Shown here: positions 31,204-41,700 of the stretch, one piece after another
How the letters are laid out: each line of letters opens with the position of its first letter
Position numbering within the stretch: position 1 is the first letter of the stretch
Origin: Phytophthora colocasiae
Lineage: Eukaryota; Oomycota; Peronosporomycetes; Peronosporales; Peronosporaceae
Length of the DNA: 64,000 bases
Direction of reading: 5' to 3'
NCBI GenBank assembly: GCA_018806915.1
Contig: JAGKQI010000093.1
Location: forward strand, 1,178,001-1,242,000
Program-made: the position numbers and the translations under genes
Notes under the pieces: model-generated
What the model was told of the DNA's origin: nothing
The model's database searches: none
The model's input: only the letters and a program-made list of their open reading frames with translations

Positions 31204-31738
31204 TTAATGACAGCCGGGGAGATCACTTGATTCGGTTAAGTTTCTTGGTTTGGGTGGATAGGGATACAAGTTATTCACAACATCCTGACCTCGGACCTTT
31301 CCAGATCGTCGGTAGCAATGATATTCCCTATACAGATCGAGTAATTGCGTGTGTTGGTAAAGGATATTTCTACGAACCGAAACTCGTGAGTTCTCTGCTT
31401 GCAGCACAGCACTATTGGAGGATTTCACCGGTACGGCAACATGTCCAAGTTTCCGAACGGTATTTGACTCATTTCCCATTCTTGAGCAGTTTTGTGCTTG
31501 TTCAGGCTCATGATCACGCTTTTGGCTGGATTGAGCAGAAAATATCAACTAGCCGTAATTGTTCTTTAAGGCCACCCACTCTCTTCGAGAATAGCACCGT
31601 ATCGTCCGCAGAGAAGGCCACAGGGGCTAGTTCACGTTTAGCTCGCAGTATATTGCCAAGTTGTTCAAGCGCTAGTGCAAAGAGAAAAGGAGATAACGGA
31701 TCTCCTTGTTTCACCCCTCGCGAGGGAGATCTGGTGCA
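31204..31738 (-). mobile_element. LINE reverse-transcriptase fragment
   Basis: On the minus strand, 31738-31514 reads RGVKQGDPLSPFLFALALEQ, followed shortly by FSADDTVLFS. These are the conserved non-LTR reverse transcriptase motifs, including the catalytic ADD. Weaker similarity continues downstream with frame breaks. It runs opposite to the other LINE fragment, so at least two insertions or a rearrangement are involved. Confidence 0.65.
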
Positions 31739-31848
31739 GTAGATCTTGGAATAATTTTTCAGCGCGTATTACGAAGTGGATTGAGGACGAATATTACGGC
31801 ACACTTGCAAAGCGTGTTCTCGAGATCACTGGACTATCGTGCCAGAAC

Positions 31849-32482
31849 CAGCGTTGTAACAATAACATTGAAAAATTGATTGAGATGGGCAACCTCGCCA
31901 CAATGTACATTGTACAATGTCGACATTGTATTGTACTATGTAGTACATCTACTTCCTCACTACGTAGCCTCGCGAGTGGTAAGTTACCACAGACTTCTAT
32001 TTGCTTTAAGAAAGACGAACATCTCCAGCGTTGCTGGCCGCATAGCACGTCTTTGATCAGTGAAGATCAGCTTTGACTGCGAAAACAGCCTTTCGCAGAT
32101 ATTGGAGGTTGGCGGAACAAAGTCAGTGTTCATTAGCACTTCTTGAGTGCCCTCAATGCGGCGTCGTTTAAATGCTTGCTGTGCAAACGAATTCAGGTCT
32201 GCACCGCGACCAGCAGCTTCCACAGCGTTTTCACCTGATGTACTCGGCACTAGAAACCCCACACAAGCAGCTTTCTCAGGTGGTGTCAGTCTGCGACCAG
32301 CCTGCAGTTTCACCAGCGCTCTTTCGAAAACTGGATTGTTGACAATCGACGCATTGGGGCCCAGGTACTTCTTCGTGATAGGGTAAGTGTCTATCGTGTG
32401 ATCAAAGAGGTCTCGCACCTGCAGCATAGTCAGGTTCTCGCTCTGGAGTTCGATTGTAACGCTCTCAAGATTCCTCAAGTCC
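31849..32482 (-). mobile_element. Second hAT copy, 3' 634 bp only
   Basis: This is the reverse complement of 28159-28792 without indels. It includes the hAT terminus CAGCGTTGTAAC at its left end (31849) and the C-terminal transposase codons. It is cut off at 32482, where the upstream region of the third effector begins. No target duplication can be recognised because the other end is missing. Confidence 0.9.
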
Positions 32483-32559
32483 CAGAACAGTGTAAGTACA
32501 CAGCTTATCACGTGATTACAATGCAATGGACCGGTAAAATCGCCGGCATCAGTGTACGC

Positions 32560-32580
32560 GCTCACTTCGTAATTTACTTT
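32560..32580 (+). promoter_or_regulatory. Initiator-like promoter of the split RxLR effector
   Basis: GCTCACTTCGTAATTTACTT begins at 32560, 20-40 bp before the effector ATG at 32600. It closely follows the oomycete initiator and flanking-promoter-region pattern (GCTCATTYYNCAWTTT). Only about 117 bp of the gene's own upstream DNA survive before the hAT fragment. Confidence 0.7.
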
Positions 32581-32599
32581 CAAGCACCAAGTTCGAGCC

Positions 32600-32619
32600 A
32601 TGCAATACTACAGCAGTAT
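32600..32619 (+). pseudogene. First codons of the RxLR/LWY effector, cut off by element A
   Basis: The ATG at 32600 follows the conserved effector leader (CAAGTTCGAGCC). Only about six codons remain before the LTR of element A begins at 32620. The final four bases GTAT (32616-32619) recur at 59860-59863, where the same reading frame continues. The start codon is therefore 27.2 kb from the rest of the gene. Confidence 0.85.
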
Positions 32620-34281
32620 TGACATGATGTTAATTCCGATTTTCGAGCGACAGGTGGATATTACGTTACGATGTGATTGGTTATACTATGGGTTATAAGC
32701 GAAAGGGACTTTGGGACGCGGCCGCACCCGTGCGACATCTGTGGAAGATTGTGGACAAACCTTCGCCTGACTGTAAAGGGGCCCAAAGGACCAGAAGTGT
32801 ACTTCAGAGTGTGCACAACTCTGAAGGTCAACTACACTCTGTCTGGTCACCGGACTTTCCCCGACGATGAGTGCCTAAGTTCTGGCGGAAAGTCTCTCAG
32901 AAGAACGTATCTCTGAGAGACCTCATCCCGTTACCGTCCAGCGCGACGATGGATGGTTCAAGGATTCACAATATATACCCGCAGAGACCAAGTATCGCGC
33001 GCCGGACGCCGCGCACCCGCGCAACCCTCAAGGTCTTCATGTACGTTGTAGCATTGGTGCTCCGTACTCTGGTTTCGTATTCAAGACTCTGGTATCTTTA
33101 ACTCTGAGTGACCAAGACTCTGAAAAACCAGGATACCAGACTCTGAAACCACCGAAGATTCAAGACCATACTGAAACCAAGTGAACCCAAGTTCAAGTCA
33201 CGCATTCAAGTGATTACTGACCTGCACATCCCCCGTAATGACGTCTCTACTTGTCAACCCATCGAGATCGGCTGCACAGACTGCATACTGAGACCAAGTC
33301 AAAGTACCAGATGTATACAAAGACCAAGAGTACCTGAGATATGAAGACTGACTGCATAAAGGACGCAAAAGACGACAAGAAGAAGAGAGTTACCAGAGAT
33401 ATATGATAGTTATGAGAAAGATAAACGATAAACAGAGTTCAATTTGCTTGCTACTGCACAAGTCCGCTTGAGAGGTATTCAAGCCACTGCGTCATCACGT
33501 ACGTCGTGTGATCTCCACCAAATTCAATCCCCTTAGGTGGAGATCAGGTAACGTAGAGACCTGAAAGGACCCGCCTATTCCATATCCTAGTTGGGTCGTT
33601 TGTTTTGTCTCTAGCGGTAGCCCATTTCATATTGATCGTTTGGACAGGCTCTGGAAACTAGACAGTCGTTTTCAGAGTGCAAGGTAGACTGTTATATATA
33701 GCCGATTGTATTGGTTTATATTTTCCCTCTATACTAGAGGGTGGTGCGCGAACGTAAAGGGATACCAGACAGACCAGGTGTCTGGTAGCAAGTCCCTAGT
33801 TGACCTGGAGTGTTAGCCCACCGTTCAAGGGCCTAGAAAGAATAAGAACGGCTTTATATATTTGTATATTTTCGAACTCTGTATATTGGTTGTCTATCTC
33901 TGAAAGTCAGGTATCTCGGTTCTGGATTTGTGATATTCAGACACCGATTTCAGACTTTCTCTGGTATAGTAACCTCTTTTCGACCGCCGACTTCCTGGAA
34001 ACCATCTTAGTTCCCAGAGATTCCGACTCCCGAACGCTCCTGGAAGGATTTCCTGAATACCGACACCAGACTCCAAGGGAACCCCAACTTCTCTTCACAA
34101 CACATTCTCAGACTCCGGCGAGGGTCATATTTCTGAAGACAACGAACCTACGAGGATACCGCAAGGTACCACACGCCAACCTACCGTTGTACGGCTCTGA
34201 AAACCCCTTTTCAGTAATCGTATAACTAGGGTTCACTATACGCCCCTGCTCCGCGACCAAAGTTTCACCGACTTCGCGACA
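32620..34281 (+). repeat. 5' LTR of element A
   Basis: It starts TGACATGATG and ends TTCGCGACA. It is matched by 48059-48796 plus 58936-59859, the 3' LTR split by element B. An 11-bp inverted repeat (TGATCTCCACC at 33509-33519 and its complement at 33536-33546) lies near the middle. The hexamer TCTGAA recurs through it. Confidence 0.95.
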
Positions 34282-34283
34282 AC

Positions 34284-34300
34284 TGGTGCGCGTGCCCGGA
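34284..34300 (+). other. Primer-binding site of element A
   Basis: TGGTGCGCGTGCCCGGA starts 2 nt after the LTR. TGG pairs with a tRNA CCA end, so minus-strand synthesis would be primed by a tRNA ending GCGCACCA. I could not assign the tRNA. Confidence 0.65.
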
Positions 34301-34374
34301 TTTTTGGAATCGTGATATCACCGGATTTGAGAGTACAAGAAGAGAAAGTTTCCTGTCAAGCGTCTATATTCAAG

Positions 34375-35148
34375 ATGGTTACGCCAGGATCTACGAGAGG
34401 AGGACGCCGTGGTCGTGGTCGGAGCATTCCGACACGTCAATCCAAGCGTCTACAAGGTTTGTCGCCTGAAGAGCAACCAGACTTGGATGCTATCCAGAAG
34501 GCGGCCCGCGAGAAGAGGAAAGCTGCGCGAGAGAAGAAGGCAGCTGAGAATGTGAGCGTCCCAGAACCGGCGGTCGAAGACCAGTCTGCTGAGGAACCAG
34601 AAGCTCAAGAGACACCTGCTGTCCCTGGTGAACAAGGTTCTGAAGGCCCGTCAGAAGTCGAAGCTTCTGGGGACGAGGCGACCACTGCCCGCGAGGGTGG
34701 TGATGAGGCGTCTGAGGGAGGCGCCGATATGGTTGAGTCCCCGGAAGTGATCGATCTGTGTTCAGATTCGGCAACTTCCGGCCAGTCCGTGGACGAAGTG
34801 AAACCAGAACCCGGACTCTCTGAAGAACGTGTTCCACGGTCCCCAAAGTCTGAAGACGCACCAATGTCTGATGACATGGCGATCAAGTCTGAAGAGTCTC
34901 TGAAGACACCGTCTGATGAGTCTGGGAGGGCTGATTCGCTTGACGGGGAACGAGCTCTGAGGTATGTGCGTCGTGAGTTCCGCCGTTGGAGAGATATGGA
35001 CACAGGCAAAGTCATTCCGCCTAGCATTGAATATATGTGGCCAACGACGAAGCCTAGTGCTGATGCTTTCCAGAAAGCCGCTGCAGCGACCGGCGACTAC
35101 ATCAAATGGCGATGTTCCTCCGTTTTCCCCGAAGATATGTGGATCTGA
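34375..35148 (+). CDS. Element A gag, N-terminal open frame
   Basis: From ATG 34375 the frame codes about 257 aa. It begins with a Gly/Arg-rich basic stretch (GSTRGGRRGRGR), then Lys/Ala helices and a long acidic Ser/Glu region with a sumoylation-motif-like IKSEE. It stops at TGA 35146-35148. Sense codons continue in the same frame past this stop to about 35350 (ECVAVLQTMLYEAGF), then the frame must shift to join the main gag. The stop may be a mutation, or the segment may be a separate small protein. The start at ATG 34312 is in frame but lacks the basic context. Confidence 0.5.
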   Translation: MVTPGSTRGGRRGRGRSIPTRQSKRLQGLSPEEQPDLDAIQKAAREKRKAAREKKAAENVSVPEPAVEDQSAEEPEAQETPAVPGEQGSEGPSEVEASGDEATTAREGGDEASEGGADMVESPEVIDLCSDSATSGQSVDEVKPEPGLSEERVPRSPKSEDAPMSDDMAIKSEESLKTPSDESGRADSLDGERALRYVRREFRRWRDMDTGKVIPPSIEYMWPTTKPSADAFQKAAAATGDYIKWRCSSVFPEDMWI

Positions 35149-35416
35149 GAGTTTCACGCGAGGCGTCATGGTTTTGGTTGGATCCAAGACCTATCTTATG
35201 TTGAGATTCCGATGAGCACGTTGACAGCACCGGAGTGTGTGGCTGTTCTTCAGACAATGTTGTACGAGGCAGGATTCGCCCCAGACGCAGGCGTCAGCCG
35301 TCGTTGGGTCTCAAGTACGCAGTGTGGCGTCCGAACTTCAGAGTCGACTCGCCGTAGAATTGGTTGAGTGGGCCACAGTGACCGCCAGGTTACAAGTTTG
35401 CCGACTCCCAGAAAGC

Positions 35417-38400
35417 ATGAAGCAAGAAGACACAGCTGGCAAGAACGAAGCAAACAGTGTATTACCTGACGAAGATGCTGACCTACAAGGACAACGGCTG
35501 ATCATGCGACTCCGGGTGACCGGACTCCGAGTGACGCACAGCTCTGATGGTTCCAGCAGTGAAGAGCCGCCGCAGTCCAAGCGCTTACAGCAGAGACCGC
35601 CGCGCCCACAAATCCCGTCGACACCGTCAGCTTTATCGACGCCATCGCTGTCTTCACTGCCGCAGTACGAGAGCCGCTCTGATAACACGCGACCAGAGTC
35701 TGAAAATCCGATGTCCGAAGATCACAGCATCTCTCAGACTCAGATGTCGGACGTGCCAATTCCCAGTGTCATTGGGACCTCAGACGACCAGTCGTCGGGT
35801 TTCCAGACTTCACGAGGAAGCTCTACGGACTCGTCCTTGATGTCCATGAGTCGAGGGGCGGCATCACATATGCCGCCGCCCACAGGAAGTCTGGCGTTAA
35901 TCGCTCAAGGTGCTGATGTAGGAGGAACAGTCTCTGAAGGCATGGGGATCCAAGTGACGCGAACGCTGTTACCAGTGAAACCAGAGTTCGAAGATGTCGA
36001 CATGCCGGAAGAGAGACCAGAGGTGCCGGGCGCGGAATCTGGAAACCAGGTGTCTGTCGGAAGTTCTTCACGGGATTTCAGACAATTGACCACAGAGATT
36101 CCGCTTGTATCTGCCTTCACCCGAAGCGAAAGTCACCAGAGCCACCGCCAAAGTGTGAAGAGTGAAGACCTTCCAAAACCACCGTCCCGACGCTTGAGTT
36201 CCATCGCGTCGAGTCGTACGAAGTCTGAAGCTCGAAGTTCTCAGAGATCAGGACCTGCCCAGATCGAGTTGAACGTCATGAGGCAACAGCAGGAGTGGCA
36301 AAGCCGGATGGAGCAAGCGCAGATGGAGTTCTTGGCCCGAGAACGCTTAGAGTCCATGGAACGCGATCGTCGTCGAGAGCAACGTGACTTGGAGGCAAGA
36401 CGCGAAATTCAGACGCTCACCGAGCGCTTGTTGAAGTCGGAAAACGCGAGGCTGGAGGCTGAGAGACGCGCCGACGATGCTGAAGGACGCAGAAGTCTGG
36501 TATCTGAAAACAAGCTCAGGACTCGCAGCGCGGCAGAGTTGGAAACTCTGAAAACGGAGCTCCAGAACTCTGAAAACCAACGTCTGGAATCAGTGTTTGC
36601 TGAACGCTGGCGACAGAGAGAGGCTGAGACTGAAGCCGAACGTGCGCGTGCGACTGACGAGATGAAACGGGACTGGATTTCTCAAATGGAAGCTCTACAG
36701 CAGCGAATGAAAGACATGGAAGCTGAACGCGACAGGGAGAAAGAAAGTTCTCAGAACATGCAACGATTCCAAGCCGGTCAGTTGAGGAACCTTCGAGCGA
36801 CACTATCCCAAGTTCAAGAAGCGCGAAGGGTCGGCCACCCTGATTCAGCAACTTCAAACCAAGCGTTACAAACAGGCAACCCTAAAGTTGCAACTATGTA
36901 TCCAGTATCAGGGTCAGAAATCAGAAGTGACGCAAGAAGGGTTGGGGTTGAACCCATGTCACATTCACCGGCTCTCAAGACGGAATCTCGAGAGGTTGCA
37001 ACCTTCCAGCAAGGCACCCCTGCGCGAAGCGCGGGGACGAAGCGAGTGAAGGCCGAGAGGAATGGCGGCGCTACTACTGCTACGGCCACCCAGGTGACTC
37101 AAGCGACTTCGGTGACAGAGACCAAGGGTGATACCAGACGTGCGCCTACTCCGGGGCGAGATCCGCCGCAGAAAACTGAAGCTAGGCGGCCTAATGGGGA
37201 TCGAAGAGCGTCTCGCAGAGCGAAGCGTCATGATAGAGCACCAGACTCTGGTGGAGACTCTGACGATTCAAGTTCAGACTCTGCGAGCTCGTCATCGGAG
37301 AACTCAGAGCCAGGTGAAGTGGTGAATCTGACGGCAGCAACTCAAGCGCAAGCCGGAACCACACTTCTGACGCTAAGGCCGTTCATGAACTCGAACAACC
37401 TTGGGGAATTCGACCCCAGAGCTACCCTCAGGGAACGTGTCCACTGGTGTGAGCGGTTTACGAATATGGCTTCTCAAGGAGGTTGGTCGACTAAGACGCG
37501 CATCCAGGAACTTAAGTTGAAGCTCCCTGTGTCTGCGCGAGACTGGTTTAACCAACTTCCCAAAAGTGTGTCCCGTGACTGGAAAGAGCTGTCTTCAGAG
37601 TTCAAGAAACGTTATTGCAAAGCTCGGTCATCGTATTCTGAGAGATACTTCACTATGGCTATGAAAGACTCTGAGACTCCGCTTGAATTTTTCTACCGAC
37701 TTAATTCTGCCGCTGGAAAAGCTGACATCGATTTCCGGAAGTCGTCCAAGCGTCTTGAGAAGCATGTACTGCGATTCATCACGAAGCTTAAGGATGCACG
37801 CCTGAAAACGTCGCTGCAAGGTCAGAGATTTCGACGAATTTCAGACTTGGAATATGCGTTGCAGCAAGATGAAGATGTGTGGCGAACTGGTGACCAAGAA
37901 ATGACCCCTGCCAAGTCTCGAGACTTCCGGGCTGACAATATTCCGCGAGGACAGTTCAAGCCCAAGCGTGTGCATCGGACTTATGTCGCAAGAGATGTGG
38001 ATTCTGAAGACTATGACTCTGAAAACTCAGAAAATCATAAGGAATCTCTGAAATCCAATCAGGATACCAGAGATCAGACGGGTGATTCCAGAACTCCAAG
38101 TGCGACTTCAGAGTCTACCCGTGATGAAAGTACTGCGCAGGCATCTTCGAACAATTCAAAGGCTCCACTAAGTGCACATTGGACGCAGACTCTGACGAAT
38201 GAGGTATATCGAGTGATGGATAACATGGGATGGCGTCCGCCGCCCCAGTCCCCGTCTGGATCGTCAGGTCAGGGGTTCCACCAAAGGCGTCATGAGAATG
38301 GTGGTTACTGGAACAAGTTCTGTGAAAAATGTCAACGCTCAGGACACTCAGAAGAAGATTGCTGGAGAGACGTCACGTGTGACCGATGTCAGGAAAAGGG

Positions 38401-38596
38401 ACACCCGAGTCGAATGTGTCGGATGCCACCCTGTGAAGTATGTGGAAGAGTACACCCTGGAAAACCCTGTGAAGATCTGAAAACTCTGGAAGCACTCAAA
38501 CAACTCGCTCGACAAGGTGCACTCAAGGACATGCCGAACCACCTACGGGAGAAACTCCTGAGTGATGAGGCAGACTCTGGGAAGCCGTTAAACTAA
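35417..38596 (+). CDS. Element A gag polyprotein
   Basis: The first ATG in frame (35417) gives 1059 aa. A Ser/Pro-rich N-terminus is followed by a long coiled coil (about 36270-36830, heptads of Arg/Glu/Leu). A capsid-like domain lies at about 37370-37900 (FDPRATLRERVHWCERF and DWKELSSEFKKRY). Zinc knuckles follow near 38310-38480: CEKCQRSGHSEEDC, CDRCQEKGHPSRMC and a third, irregular CEVCGRVHPGKPC. Gag coats the RNA in particles where reverse transcription takes place. It is long for a gypsy gag because of the coiled coil. Pol follows after 116 bp in another frame. Confidence 0.8.
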   Translation: MKQEDTAGKNEANSVLPDEDADLQGQRLIMRLRVTGLRVTHSSDGSSSEEPPQSKRLQQRPPRPQIPSTPSALSTPSLSSLPQYESRSDNTRPESENPMSEDHSISQTQMSDVPIPSVIGTSDDQSSGFQTSRGSSTDSSLMSMSRGAASHMPPPTGSLALIAQGADVGGTVSEGMGIQVTRTLLPVKPEFEDVDMPEERPEVPGAESGNQVSVGSSSRDFRQLTTEIPLVSAFTRSESHQSHRQSVKSEDLPKPPSRRLSSIASSRTKSEARSSQRSGPAQIELNVMRQQQEWQSRMEQAQMEFLARERLESMERDRRREQRDLEARREIQTLTERLLKSENARLEAERRADDAEGRRSLVSENKLRTRSAAELETLKTELQNSENQRLESVFAERWRQREAETEAERARATDEMKRDWISQMEALQQRMKDMEAERDREKESSQNMQRFQAGQLRNLRATLSQVQEARRVGHPDSATSNQALQTGNPKVATMYPVSGSEIRSDARRVGVEPMSHSPALKTESREVATFQQGTPARSAGTKRVKAERNGGATTATATQVTQATSVTETKGDTRRAPTPGRDPPQKTEARRPNGDRRASRRAKRHDRAPDSGGDSDDSSSDSASSSSENSEPGEVVNLTAATQAQAGTTLLTLRPFMNSNNLGEFDPRATLRERVHWCERFTNMASQGGWSTKTRIQELKLKLPVSARDWFNQLPKSVSRDWKELSSEFKKRYCKARSSYSERYFTMAMKDSETPLEFFYRLNSAAGKADIDFRKSSKRLEKHVLRFITKLKDARLKTSLQGQRFRRISDLEYALQQDEDVWRTGDQEMTPAKSRDFRADNIPRGQFKPKRVHRTYVARDVDSEDYDSENSENHKESLKSNQDTRDQTGDSRTPSATSESTRDESTAQASSNNSKAPLSAHWTQTLTNEVYRVMDNMGWRPPPQSPSGSSGQGFHQRRHENGGYWNKFCEKCQRSGHSEEDCWRDVTCDRCQEKGHPSRMCRMPPCEVCGRVHPGKPCEDLKTLEALKQLARQGALKDMPNHLREKLLSDEADSGKPLN

Positions 38597-38712
38597 TATG
38601 CCCGTCGGATGGGGATCCGAAACGCGCCGGGCATGGCGTTACCCCAGAGTTGTGTGTTCTAGTGTGTGTAGGACCAGAGCTGAGAAAGATTCACGATAAC
38701 ACTCAACAATGC

Positions 38713-41700
38713 ATGACTACTTTTGCCCAAGAATCGACCATACCTTCTGGAAACTCAGGGAACGAGTTACCTGAGATCGCCGACGACACCGATCCGACAC
38801 CAGACGACTCAGTGTCGTTCAGGTTGAAGGATGGCGAGTGTTATGGCTGGTGGGAAGACAACTATCCTGACCGTTCAAAGAGGGATGTGGTGATGGTGTA
38901 TGGTGCTGTGAATGACCATCGAACCAAGATTCTTCTGGACACTGGTGCGACCATAAATATTCTGAGTTACGACTTTGCGCGTAAGCTCGGACTCAGACTC
39001 AAGTCGCACAAGCAGACCAAAGTGTCGGGGATGGGTGGTGTTCCAACCTATATCGGTGCCAGCGCTGAGATCAAGTTGACACTTGGGCCAAGCGTGGTAT
39101 ATATTGTGGATGTTTGGGTCGCGAATATCGGTGAAGGAATTGACGTGCTTCTGGGAATGGGTTTTATGTTTGCTGCCGGAGTGAGAATTAGTGCTCGCGA
39201 AGGTCTGGTATCGTTACCAGACGAGGTAGTGGTGATGATGTGTAATTGGGAACCTGGTGATCACATTGGTCGTAACAGGTCGGTTAGACCATGTGAGGCT
39301 GTTCTTCTGAGTCCAGGCGAAGAATTTGTTGTCCGAATTGACTATGGGCCAACGAACCCCCAAAGGGAAGTCGTGTGGGCCGGACGCGGTGACCGCTGGG
39401 TTACCCAGCTGATCTACGCGGCCCGATCTTGGCCTGTGGCCGTTCGCGTGGTAAACATCTCTGATAAAAACACGTGGGTCAATGAACTTTCTGATGTCGC
39501 GAGGATCGTGGAATATGGTTTCTTCCCAAGGCATGGACGTTTCGTGCGTCCAGGTTCCGCTGCCTATCGTGATTGGGAGGTTCTGATTCTGGAAAGCACC
39601 CCGTCACCAGAGACTAAGAAACGTATGAAGAGAGAGGCGGAGTTGGAGGCTCTGATGCCGCAGCCCCCGTGTGTAGATCGCCCGGACTACCCATGGCCGA
39701 CTGAAATACTGCAACGGCCAAGGCTTGACAACGCTCGAGTGCAGTTCGTGAAACCAGAGTCATCACCGACCGTGAAACGAGTACGCTTCGCCCTGGATGC
39801 ATTCACCCAGACGGAGGATGGTTGCTCCGGTGAGTCAACGGGAAGTGCGGACATCAGTACAGATACCAGCGATTTGGAAACATCCTCTGAAAGTACTCCA
39901 CATACAGATTCCGTTGACTCGTCCGTTGTTATTGCCGGTGACGTCCTTGACTCAAAGCCTGAGTGTCTCTTAGGTGACTCTCAGACCCCTGAGTTACCCG
40001 CGGATGATTTCGACCTAATGGATGAATCCTGGGATATTCCCATTCAGGGGATGCCTGGAACGCCTGTGGAAAAATTACGAGTGGAATACGAGCGGTGCAT
40101 GAATGTTTCGAATGAAGAATTGGACTTGGAGCCGGGTGTATATATGCGAGAAGGCACGGAACTCCTCGCTCAATTACGTGACCAACTGGTCATGTTGCCT
40201 GAGCTGGAAGAATTGACACCAGAGTGTGATATCGACAGCGCTGATGTTGGAGAACCAGGAAAGACGACCCCAGAAATGGAGAAGAAACTGCGTGATATTC
40301 TGAGGTATCACAGGAAAATATTCCTGGGAGATGGCAACGCAGCACCCGCACCGGCAAGGGGCGTGGTCTGTGATCTGGATGTGGGAGATGCCAAACCGGT
40401 AGCTCAACGTCCGAGATCCGTCGCCCCTCATCTCATGCTGAAGGTATACGAGCTTCTAAAGAAACTCCTGGAAACTGGTTTGATCGAGTACTCTAACTCC
40501 CCGTGGGCATCTCCTATTGTGATCGTTCTCAAGAAGAATGGTGTTGACATACGAATGTGCATCGACTATCGCATCGTGAATGGCTTCATTCAACTGTCGC
40601 GTTACCCTTTACCTCTTATTGACGATCTCTTAATTGGTTTTGAGGCTGCTATGTGGTTCATGAGCCTGGATATGGCTAGTGGTTTCTGGGCGATCAGGAT
40701 GACGGAGCGCGCACGACTGATATCAGCTTTCATTTGCCCGTTTGGACATTTTCAGTGGGTAAGGATGCCGTTTGGTCTGAAGAACGCCCCTCTTGTGTAT
40801 CAGGCTATGTTAGACAATTGCCTGTGGGGATTCGTGAGACTGTCACCAGAAGAAGAAACTGAAGTTGATGCGGAGGTTCTGGAATTTCTGCAACTCCAGC
40901 CTCAGGACTCTAAAAAGCATCTTTCAGACTCTGAGCACCATATTCCGATTTCAGAGATGCCAACCCTCACAAGTCAGATGACCGTCTTTCAGAGGAATAT
41001 TCCCGTCCCCACATGCATGGGCCCAGTCCTGGGGAGGAGTTCATACATCGACGACATCGCACATGGAGCACCGACTTGGGACCAATTATGTGACGATTTG
41101 AATGCCCTGCTTTTCAGGCTTCGCTATTGGAACATTTCTGTGAGTTTGCCCAAGAGCGAGTTCGGGAAGTTGTCGATACCGTACCTATCCCACGAAATCA
41201 GTGCCGAGGGTCTGAGGGCAACACCTAAGATTGTCAAAGGAGTTGAAGAGCTGCCATTTCCGTCTACGTTGAAGGGAGTTCAGAGTTTCATGGGAAGCCT
41301 CAACTATTACAACAAGTTTATTGAGGATTTACCGGTGATTGCTGCTACCCTCTATGAGCTGACGGACGAGCAGATTCGTGCTGGGCGAGACCTGACTCGT
41401 GCAAAAGAGGCGTTCGAGATTCTGAAACGCAAGATAGTCTCTACTCCACTACTCAGACACCCAGACCGAACCAGACCGTTTGTTGTTATTCCGCACGCGA
41501 ACCCTTGGGCTGCTTCAGCAGTCTTGGGACAAGAATATGAGGGAATAATACACCCAGTCCGGTTTACGGGTCGTGTCCTGAACGATGCCGAACTCAGGTA
41601 TCATATCGCTGAGAAAGAGGTGATTGAGATCCTCAGAGTTTTGGAAAACTTCAGAGCTCTGGTGGAGTCAAGTCCGGTGATTGTGGTCTATACCAGATAC

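Noticed and set aside
32673..33101. Short plus-strand open frames in the element A LTR, repeated at 48112-48540
   Set aside because: They lie within the LTR, overlap in several frames and have no recognisable features.
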